Of a stretch of 64,000 nucleotides of DNA, positions 58,181 through 64,000 are shown piece by piece. This stretch comes from Corynebacterium sp. TAE3-ERU12 (GTDB taxonomy: Bacteria > Actinomycetota > Actinomycetes > Mycobacteriales > Mycobacteriaceae), in assembly GCF_019209905.1 (NCBI RefSeq), contig NZ_JAHUTM010000001.1, positions 1,240,001-1,304,000 of the forward strand. The letters run 5' to 3'. The notes beneath the pieces are model-generated. The model did no database searches, was not told the DNA's origin, and saw only the letters and a list, made by a program, of their open reading frames with translations. Every line of letters starts with the position of its first letter. The first letter of the stretch is position 1. The position numbers were made by a program, and so were the translations under genes.

Positions 58181-58717
58181 ATGACAACTCCGACGAACTT
58201 CCCCGGACCTGACCCCTATGCGCCACTGAAAGACCTGCCGTCATTCACGCTGACCTCGCCCGATATCACCGATGGCGAGCCGATCCCCGAGGCCAACCGC
58301 GCACCGTCGAATGTCTCCCCAGAGTTGAACTGGTCCAACCTGCCCGAGGGCACCAAGTCCCTCGCGGTGACCTGCTTCGACCCCGACGCGCCAACCGCTG
58401 CCGGCTTCTGGCACTGGGCTGTGTTCAATATTCCGGCAACTGCTACTGGCCTAGAGCGCGACGCCGGCCAGGAAAACTCCACCACCTTGCCTAAAGGGGC
58501 CATTCAGCTCGCCGGCGACTCCGGTATCCGCGGCCACTACGGCGCGAACCCACCGGCCAACCACGCACCCCACCGCTATATGTACGCAGTGCACGCCGTG
58601 GACGTCGACACGCTCGACGTACCCGCCGACGCCACCCCGACGGTGCTGGGCTTCAACCTGTACTTCCACAGCATCGGCCGTGCCATCATCACGCCGTGGT
58701 GGGAAACGACGGAGTAA
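58181..58717 (+). CDS. PEBP/YbhB-family protein
   Basis: A 178-residue phosphatidylethanolamine-binding-protein homologue. It has the signature ligand-site segments SPELNWSNLPEGTKSLAVTCFDPDAPTAAGFWHWAVFNIP and IRGHYGANPPANHAPHRYMYAVHAVD (DPDAP and GxHxY-type regions). No signal peptide. Homologous to Rv2140c, also next to pyrD. ATG 58181 has no ribosome-binding site; CACACT lies 6 bases upstream, a weak -10 candidate. Its stop lies 4 bases from the convergent pyrD stop. Cellular role uncertain. Confidence 0.92.
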   Translation: MTTPTNFPGPDPYAPLKDLPSFTLTSPDITDGEPIPEANRAPSNVSPELNWSNLPEGTKSLAVTCFDPDAPTAAGFWHWAVFNIPATATGLERDAGQENSTTLPKGAIQLAGDSGIRGHYGANPPANHAPHRYMYAVHAVDVDTLDVPADATPTVLGFNLYFHSIGRAIITPWWETTE

Positions 58718-58721
58718 TCAG

Positions 58722-59834
58722 CTAGTCCCGCCAGGCAAGTCCCGCGCCTACGGCCGCACTGATCGAGTTCAGGCCGTGGGCGCGTACCTGTGCGGCCAGG
58801 CCGAGGTGGATATCGCGGATCCAGTCCGGGCCGCCATAAATCAGGCCGGTATAGCCCTGCAATAAGGTAGCGCCAGCATTAATCCGCGCCCAGGCCTGGC
58901 GTGGGGTTTCGATACCGCCCACACCAATGAGCACCAACTGGTTGCCCACCCGCCCATAGAGGCGGCGCAGCACCTCTTCGGCACGCTCGGCCACCGGGCG
59001 GCCAGAAATACCACCAGCACCCATCTGAGCGACCTGATCGGCGGCGGTGGTTAAACCCTGCCGGGAAATCGTCGTATTCGTCGCCACAATGCCGGCCAAG
59101 CCCAATTCCACAGCCAGGTCCGCAACAGCATCCACATCACTGTCGTTGAGATCCGGGGCAATCTTCACCAACACCGGAATATCGGACTCTTCCTGCACCG
59201 CCGCCAAAATCGGGCGCAGTGACTCCACCGCCTGCAGATCCCGCAAACCCGGGGTATTCGGCGATGACACATTGACCACCATGTAGTCGGCCACACCAGA
59301 CAAGGTCCGGGCGCTGGCCCGGTAGTCCGCAACCGCACCGTCCAGCGGCACCTTCTTCGTTTTGCCGATATTGATCCCGATCACCCCGTCGCCGCGCCTG
59401 CGCTGCAAGGTCGAGGCCACCGCCGCGGCACCGGGGTTATTGAAACCCATCCGGTTCAGCACAGCATGATCGGCCGGCAAGCGGAATAACCGCGGCTTAG
59501 GGTTACCCGGCTGCGGCTGGGCAGTAACCGTGCCAAGTTCAGCGAAACCAAACCCCAGCGGGGCCCACGCATCGGCAGCACCAGCCGACTTATCAAAACC
59601 AGCAGCCAGGCCCAGCGGGGCGGGGAAGTCCACCCCAAACACCCGCTGCTGCAACACCGGGTCAGTTACCGGCAAAACCCGGCCCAGGCCACGCTGGGCC
59701 ACAGTGCTGGCACTGACCCCGGCCAGAGCCTTATTCATCCAGGTGTGGATGGTCTCCGGGTCGAGCTGGAACATGGCTTTGAGCGCTGCCTGGTAGGCGA
59801 CGCCGCGCACAGATCGGAAATCAGGGATCGACAT
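58722..59834 (-). CDS. pyrD: Dihydroorotate dehydrogenase, class 2 (quinone-dependent)
   Basis: Oxidises dihydroorotate to orotate with FMN and passes electrons to quinone, at the inner face of the membrane. The 370-residue protein has the class 2 N-terminal helical extension (about 1-45, membrane contact), then [43 protein letters not shown], the catalytic Ser loop [23 protein letters not shown], and [35 protein letters not shown] 59834 has GAGGAG upstream; a small hairpin (CGCCCC/GGGGCG) lies just before it. It follows the lipoprotein gene by 39 bases. Confidence 0.97.
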   Translation of the reverse strand: MSIPDFRSVRGVAYQAALKAMFQLDPETIHTWMNKALAGVSASTVAQRGLGRVLPVTDPVLQQRVFGVDFPAPLGLAAGFDKSAGAADAWAPLGFGFAELGTVTAQPQPGNPKPRLFRLPADHAVLNRMGFNNPGAAAVASTLQRRRGDGVIGINIGKTKKVPLDGAVADYRASARTLSGVADYMVVNVSSPNTPGLRDLQAVESLRPILAAVQEESDIPVLVKIAPDLNDSDVDAVADLAVELGLAGIVATNTTISRQGLTTAADQVAQMGAGGISGRPVAERAEEVLRRLYGRVGNQLVLIGVGGIETPRQAWARINAGATLLQGYTGLIYGGPDWIRDIHLGLAAQVRAHGLNSISAAVGAGLAWRD

Positions 59835-59873
59835 GGGGCTCCTCAGTGCGCCCCACGCGGGGGCGGGGCAGGG

Positions 59874-61025
59874 TTAATTCTCGTCGAGCGGGGCGGGGGT
59901 TGTCGTCTCAGTCGCACCCGTGGGCAAACGGTCCTTCGCCGGGCCCGGGGCAAGCAATTCGCGCTCCTGGTCGGCGGTATCAGCCATTGCGGCAATGGCC
60001 TCATTCAACTCAGTCGCCGAAATGCGCTGCACCCCGTCGCCAGCGGCGGAATACACCACCAGGCCACCGTCGGACAGCACCATCGCACGCGGGTCGGTCA
60101 CCGCTTCCAATTCGGCTACCTTCACGCCCTGACCAGACGAAATATCCCAACCGGTGATAATGCCCTCGGCTGTAGAGCTCACCCACACCAGATTGCGCTG
60201 ATTGTCCACCACAACAGCCCACGGGCTCTGGGGCACCGGGAACGATTGGTGCAGCCGAATCACATCGGTGGCGGTATAAATCATCAACTGGCTGCCGGTG
60301 GCATCTGTCACCGCAATAGTGCCGTCATCGCCCACAGCGGCCTCAGCGACACCAAGGCCCACCCGGAGACTCGAACCCAAACGGTCCTCGGCGATCTCCA
60401 ACTCATGGATGGACGTCTCCGGGCTATTGATCTCCAACACCAGATCCTTATCGCCAGGAACCGGCACAAGCTGGGAACCCACCCGAGAAGCCTTAAAATC
60501 AGTATCGAGCTCCCCACCGGGGCCATAAACATCGAGGCGCTCAGAATCAGCGCGGTGCCCCAAAATGCGGCCATCATCAAGACCAACCGCCGAAGAATAG
60601 GCAGTACCACGGCCCACAAGCGCGGCGGTGCTGCCATCGTCGGCAAGCACATGAATGCCATCAGGGCAGGGGAGCACCGCAACCCCACCAGCAGGGGCCA
60701 AATCGCCACACGCCGGGTCAATATCAGTGGTATTCACCGCAGGCTTGGTGGGAGTGCCGGAAATAACCTTATCGCCCGCACGGGCAAGAATCCGGTCATC
60801 AATCTGCACGGCATTGGTGACCTCATAATCGAGATCCACAACCTTGCCTGCAGGCGAAGTGGAGGGGGCAGAAGGCGGCGCCGCAGTGGCATTGCCCATC
60901 ATGGGGCCGATGTCCTCATCTGACCCACCGCAGGCAGTCAGGGTGCTTGCCGCAGCAAGAAGACAGCTAGCCGCGGCGATACGGTGACGGATATGGCTGC
61001 TCACGCCTCCCGACGCTACCATCAC
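59874..61025 (-). CDS. LppL-like lipoprotein
   Basis: A secreted lipoprotein of about 383 residues. A basic start (SSHIRHR) and hydrophobic stretch lead to the lipobox LTACGG, with lipidated Cys near residue 32. The rest is beta-rich, with repeated strands such as VVDNQRNLVWVSSTAEGIITGWDIS and ALVGRGTAYSSAVGLDDGRILG, suggesting a beta-propeller. Homologous by position and type to LppL (Rv2138), next to pyrD. The start is uncertain: GTG 61025, ATG 61022 and GTG 61004 are all in frame and none has a well-spaced ribosome-binding site. Confidence 0.83.
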   Translation of the reverse strand: MMVASGGVSSHIRHRIAAASCLLAAASTLTACGGSDEDIGPMMGNATAAPPSAPSTSPAGKVVDLDYEVTNAVQIDDRILARAGDKVISGTPTKPAVNTTDIDPACGDLAPAGGVAVLPCPDGIHVLADDGSTAALVGRGTAYSSAVGLDDGRILGHRADSERLDVYGPGGELDTDFKASRVGSQLVPVPGDKDLVLEINSPETSIHELEIAEDRLGSSLRVGLGVAEAAVGDDGTIAVTDATGSQLMIYTATDVIRLHQSFPVPQSPWAVVVDNQRNLVWVSSTAEGIITGWDISSGQGVKVAELEAVTDPRAMVLSDGGLVVYSAAGDGVQRISATELNEAIAAMADTADQERELLAPGPAKDRLPTGATETTTPAPLDEN

Positions 61026-61057
61026 GGCGCATTGACACAGAGCAGGCCCAAACCTGG

Positions 61058-61993
61058 CTACAACGACACGTCATCCAGGGCACTACAAATAGCGCCCGGC
61101 AACACCACTTCGTCGGAAAGCAATAACTCCCGCAACTGCTGCCTGGTGCGCGCACACACCAACGCCGAACTCACCCCAGGACGATCCCGCACCCAGGCCA
61201 AGGCCGCCGCCGGCGCCGACACACCAAGCCCCTCCGCCGCAGTACACAACGCGCCCACAATCGTCGCGCCGCGCTCATCCAGATAGTCCTGCACCTCAGC
61301 GTCGGCATACTCCGAGGCACCACGCGAATCACTGGGAATAGTGGTGCGGTACTTCCCGGTCAACACACCCTGGGCCAGGGGAGCGCCGGCAATAAACCCC
61401 ACCCCCAGGTGCTCCCCAGCAGGCAGCAACTCATGCTCCGGGCCACGGCGCAGCAAGTTGTACTCATCCTGGGCAGCAATCGGACGCACCGCACCAGAAG
61501 CGGCATGGGTGACCGCCAACTGCCAACCGCTATAACCACGCACCCCGACATAGCGGACCTTGCCGGTACGCACCGCATGCTCCAGGGTGTCCGCAACCTC
61601 CTCCGGCGGGGTATGGCCATCCCAATAGCCCACGCTCCACAAATCAATATGCTCAGTGCGCAGCCTCGATAGCGCCTCATCTAGCTCACCAAGCAACGCC
61701 CGGCGCGAACAATCCACCCGCCGACCCACCGGGCGGGCCGGGTCCACCCCGGAGGCAACAGAAAGAATCACCTCATCGCGCATACCCCGGCGCCGCAGCG
61801 TGTCACCGAGCACCTGGGCAGCAGCCACCCCACCTTGGACCGGGGTGGCGTCAACAAGATTGCCGCCGGCATCAATGAACTCCCCGAGAATCGCCGCGGC
61901 CTCATCAGGTTCGGTGCTTGCACCCCAGGTGGCTGTGCCAAGGCCCAGCGCAGAAACACGTAACCCGCTTGCTCCCAAAATCCGTCGTCGCAC
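61058..61993 (-). CDS. Aldo-keto-reductase homologue lacking catalytic residues
   Basis: The fold is recognisable over the whole length ([19 protein letters not shown] at the start, [57 protein letters not shown]), so it is an aldo-keto reductase barrel of about 311 residues. Of the catalytic tetrad only Asp48 remains: the Tyr position is Gln53, the Lys position is Ala80 (LSVASG instead of the usual ATK-type strand) and the His position is Gly122 (WSVGYWD). Reductase activity is therefore unlikely, though cofactor-binding Gln of AAQDEYN is kept. GTG 61993 has TAGAGT 7 bases upstream (leaderless), divergent from uppP. Role unknown. Confidence 0.85.
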   Translation of the reverse strand: MRRRILGASGLRVSALGLGTATWGASTEPDEAAAILGEFIDAGGNLVDATPVQGGVAAAQVLGDTLRRRGMRDEVILSVASGVDPARPVGRRVDCSRRALLGELDEALSRLRTEHIDLWSVGYWDGHTPPEEVADTLEHAVRTGKVRYVGVRGYSGWQLAVTHAASGAVRPIAAQDEYNLLRRGPEHELLPAGEHLGVGFIAGAPLAQGVLTGKYRTTIPSDSRGASEYADAEVQDYLDERGATIVGALCTAAEGLGVSAPAAALAWVRDRPGVSSALVCARTRQQLRELLLSDEVVLPGAICSALDDVSL

Positions 61994-62000
61994 GGTTACG

Positions 62001-62027
62001 ACTCTACGTGCCAAGAACGAGTAGCCT
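62001..62027. promoter_or_regulatory. Divergent leaderless -10 boxes between the AKR-like gene and uppP
   Basis: TAGAGT (62001-62006, minus) is 7 bases from GTG 61993, and TAGCCT (62022-62027, plus) is 7 bases from GTG 62035. The start codons are separated by 41 bases. Confidence 0.5.
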
Positions 62028-62034
62028 TAGCCGC

Positions 62035-62880
62035 GTGATTGAACCCACCACTATGAGCTGGTCTCAGACCATCGGTTTGTCCATCGTGCAGGGCCTCACC
62101 GAATTTCTTCCGGTGAGCTCCTCCGGCCACCTGCGTATTGTCTCGGAATTGTTCTGGGGTGCTGATGCTGGCGCCTCGTTCACCGCCGTCATTCAACTCG
62201 GCACCGAGGCCGCGGTGCTGGTCTACTTCGCCCGCGATATCTGGAATATCGCCTCTGGTTGGGTGCGGGGCTTATTTAATAAGTCCGCCCGTGGGGACCA
62301 GTGGCGGATGGGGTGGATGGTTATCGCCGGCACCATCCCCGTCGGTGTTGTTGGCTTCCTGGGGAAGGACCTAATCCGCGATAATCTGCGCAACCTGTGG
62401 ATCACCGCCGCCGTGCTGGCTGGTTTCTCCCTGGTATTCATCTGGGCAGAACGCCGCTCGAAGCGTAATCGCGGTTTCGGTTCGCTGCGCATGCGCGACG
62501 CGCTCATTATGGGTGGCGCCCAGTGCCTGGCGCTGATCCCTGGTGTGTCACGTTCTGGTGGCACCATCTCGGCGGGCCTGCTGCTGAACCTAGAGCGCGA
62601 AGTAGCTACCCGGTTCTCCTTCCTGCTGGCAATCCCGGCCGTGTTGGCCTCGGGCTTATTCTCGCTTCCCGACGCTTTCGACCCGCAGGCTGGCCAATCC
62701 GCCACTGCCGCCCAGTTGGGTGTGGGCACGCTGATCGCCTTCGTTGTGGGCTACGCCTCCATTGCCTGGTTGCTGCGTTTCGTGTCGAACCACTCCTTCG
62801 CGTGGTTCGCTGCCTACCGCATCCCGGTTGGTCTCGCCGTGATGGGTCTGCTTGGTGCCGGGGTGCTCTCCGCTACCTAG
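62035..62880 (+). CDS. uppP: Undecaprenyl-diphosphate phosphatase
   Basis: Recycles the lipid carrier of wall synthesis by removing a phosphate from undecaprenyl diphosphate; overproduction gives bacitracin resistance. The 281-residue membrane protein has the family motifs [16 protein letters not shown] (with the Glu and Ser/His) and [22 protein letters not shown], plus about eight helices. I use GTG 62035 because TAGCCT lies 7 bases upstream; ATG 62053 in frame is an alternative. It is followed 27 bases later by mshC, as in relatives. Confidence 0.95.
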   Translation: MIEPTTMSWSQTIGLSIVQGLTEFLPVSSSGHLRIVSELFWGADAGASFTAVIQLGTEAAVLVYFARDIWNIASGWVRGLFNKSARGDQWRMGWMVIAGTIPVGVVGFLGKDLIRDNLRNLWITAAVLAGFSLVFIWAERRSKRNRGFGSLRMRDALIMGGAQCLALIPGVSRSGGTISAGLLLNLEREVATRFSFLLAIPAVLASGLFSLPDAFDPQAGQSATAAQLGVGTLIAFVVGYASIAWLLRFVSNHSFAWFAAYRIPVGLAVMGLLGAGVLSAT

Positions 62881-62894
62881 TGACCCCGGGGCGG

Positions 62895-62900
62895 TAGTGT
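62895..62900 (+). promoter_or_regulatory. Putative -10 box of mshC (leaderless)
   Basis: TAGTGT is followed by exactly 7 bases and ATG 62908, with no ribosome-binding site. Confidence 0.5.
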
Positions 62901-62907
62901 TTGCCCC

Positions 62908-64000
62908 ATGCGTTCTTGGCCTACACCCGAGGTGCCCGCTATCCCCGGCGCACCAGTACCGCTGAAGCTGTACGACACCGCCCGTGCTGGGGTGCACCTG
63001 GTGACCCCAGGTCCCGTAGCCGGGCTGTATGTCTGTGGCATTACCCCCTATGACGCAACCCACCTTGGCCACGCAGCGACCTATGTGGCATTCGACATCA
63101 TCCACCGGGTGCTGCTCGCGAACGGCCACGACGTGCACTACGTCCAGAACATCACCGATGTTGATGATCCGCTGTTTGAGCGCGCCGAGCGTGACGGGGT
63201 GGACTGGCGTGAACTAGGCGATTCTCAGATCGAACTGTTCCGCTCGGATATGGACAATCTCGACGTCATCCCGCCGCGGGACTATATCGGCGCGATTGAG
63301 GCCGTACCCGAGGTCATCGAGATGGTCTCCCAGCTGCTGGCCAATGGTTCTGCCTACCAGCTAGAGGGCGACGACTACGCCGATATCTATTTCCGCCGCG
63401 ACGCCACAAAGCAGTTCGGCTACGAGTCGAATTATGACGAAGCAACGATGTCGACATTCTTCGCTGAACGCGGCGGCGACCCGGATCGCCCCGGCAAACG
63501 TGACCCGCTCGATGCTTTGCTGTGGCGCGCGGCCCGGCCGGGCGAGCCGTCCTGGGAGGCCCCATTTGGTGCTGGCCGGCCCGGTTGGCATATCGAGTGC
63601 TCGGCTATTGCCCGCAACCGGCTCGGCGTGCCCTTCGATATTCAGGGCGGTGGCAGCGACCTGATTTTCCCGCACCATGAGTTCTCCGCCGCCCATGCCG
63701 AGGCCGCCGCCGACGCCCCGCGCATGGCCTTGCACTATGTGCACACCGGCATGATTTCGCTGGACGGCACAAAGATGAGCAAGTCCCTGGGCAACCTGGT
63801 GTTTGTCTCTAAGCTCACTGCCGCTGGCCACGATCCGGCGGCGATCCGCCTGGGCATTCTGGCCAGTCATTACCGCCAGGACCGGCCGTGGTCCGATCAG
63901 GTGCTTGCTGAGGCAGAACACCGCCTGTCGCGGTGGCGTGAGGCTGTTGCCAACCCAGGCGCCCCGGCCGCCCCGGCTGTAGTGGAGCTGCGCGAGGCCC
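62908..64000 (+). CDS. mshC: L-cysteine:1D-myo-inositol 2-amino-2-deoxy-alpha-D-glucopyranoside ligase (partial, 3' end outside window)
   Basis: Joins cysteine to glucosaminyl-inositol in mycothiol biosynthesis using ATP; evolved from cysteinyl-tRNA synthetase. The frame is open from ATG 62908 to the right edge (about 364 residues visible of roughly 410). It has the zinc and active-site start [24 protein letters not shown] (HIGH-type motif HLGH), [49 protein letters not shown] and the KMSKS loop at [11 protein letters not shown]. The THLGH motif and the sequence around it fit MshC rather than CysS. Its presence supports a mycothiol-making actinobacterium. Confidence 0.95.
   Translation, partial: MRSWPTPEVPAIPGAPVPLKLYDTARAGVHLVTPGPVAGLYVCGITPYDATHLGHAATYVAFDIIHRVLLANGHDVHYVQNITDVDDPLFERAERDGVDWRELGDSQIELFRSDMDNLDVIPPRDYIGAIEAVPEVIEMVSQLLANGSAYQLEGDDYADIYFRRDATKQFGYESNYDEATMSTFFAERGGDPDRPGKRDPLDALLWRAARPGEPSWEAPFGAGRPGWHIECSAIARNRLGVPFDIQGGGSDLIFPHHEFSAAHAEAAADAPRMALHYVHTGMISLDGTKMSKSLGNLVFVSKLTAAGHDPAAIRLGILASHYRQDRPWSDQVLAEAEHRLSRWREAVANPGAPAAPAVVELREA

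Noticed and set aside
62908-64000. Reading mshC as cysteinyl-tRNA synthetase (cysS)
   Set aside because: The overall fold and motifs are shared, but the N-terminus ([14 protein letters not shown]), THLGH motif, short length and uppP neighbourhood fit MshC.

Overview
The window is a contiguous piece of a high-G+C actinobacterial chromosome, almost certainly a Corynebacterium. The evidence is family-level: a mycothiol ligase (mshC), an MptB-type lipomannan mannosyltransferase, WhiA, OpcA, a sufR-B-D-C-S-U-T operon, an aconitase/AcnR pair with a site that fits the recalled corynebacterial AcnR box, and gene order matching the gap-to-SPFH region and the uppP/mshC/pyrD/lppL region of mycobacteria and corynebacteria. 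The species cannot be named from the sequence alone.

Layout. 1-7200 (+): end of whiA, then gap, pgk, tpiA, ppc and secG, i.e. lower glycolysis plus the anaplerotic PEP carboxylase. 7247-13897 (-): the pentose-phosphate operon tkt-tal-zwf-opcA-pgl. 14079-24541: ctaB (+) and ctaA (-), the two heme A genes, originally facing each other and now separated by about 8.5 kb of accessory DNA. That DNA holds a Mrr-type restriction endonuclease, a 1663-residue single-chain Type ISP restriction-modification enzyme with an AT-rich specificity region, a two-gene operon of unknown function (a two-helix membrane GAF protein plus a 56-residue basic protein), and AT-rich DNA without genes. 24586-28028 (-): an ABC-2 exporter and MptB. 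28342-34632 (+): the complete SUF iron-sulfur operon under SufR. 34695-40170: a LysP-like permease, a lycopene-cyclase-family flavoprotein, an ABC-F ATPase and a class I amidotransferase. 40340-43779 (-): acnA-acnR. 44076-49709 (+): a small membrane protein, a RipA-like peptidoglycan hydrolase and a MoxR/DUF58/VWA module. 49758-54349: ferrochelatase, two uncharacterised conserved proteins, NfeD and an SPFH protein. 54437-64000: an HTH protein, a TVP38 membrane protein, a cupin, cardiolipin synthase, tRNA-Leu(GAG), a PEBP protein, pyrD, an LppL-like lipoprotein, an aldo-keto-reductase homologue lacking three of its four catalytic residues, uppP and the start of mshC.

Themes. Iron-sulfur and heme supply (suf, hemH, ctaA/ctaB) lies beside their users (aconitase). 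Many genes lack a ribosome-binding site and instead have a TANNNT -10 box 6-7 bases before the start codon, implying leaderless mRNAs; three divergent gene pairs are built this way. A 10-base word, CTTNCCGACG, occurs 30 times on both strands, 18 times in the exact form CTTGCCGACG, and is unexplained. The best candidates for something undescribed are the GAF/small-protein operon in the defence island, the dispersed 10-base word, the HTH gene whose start codon is embedded in a palindrome, and the aldo-keto-reductase pseudoenzyme.
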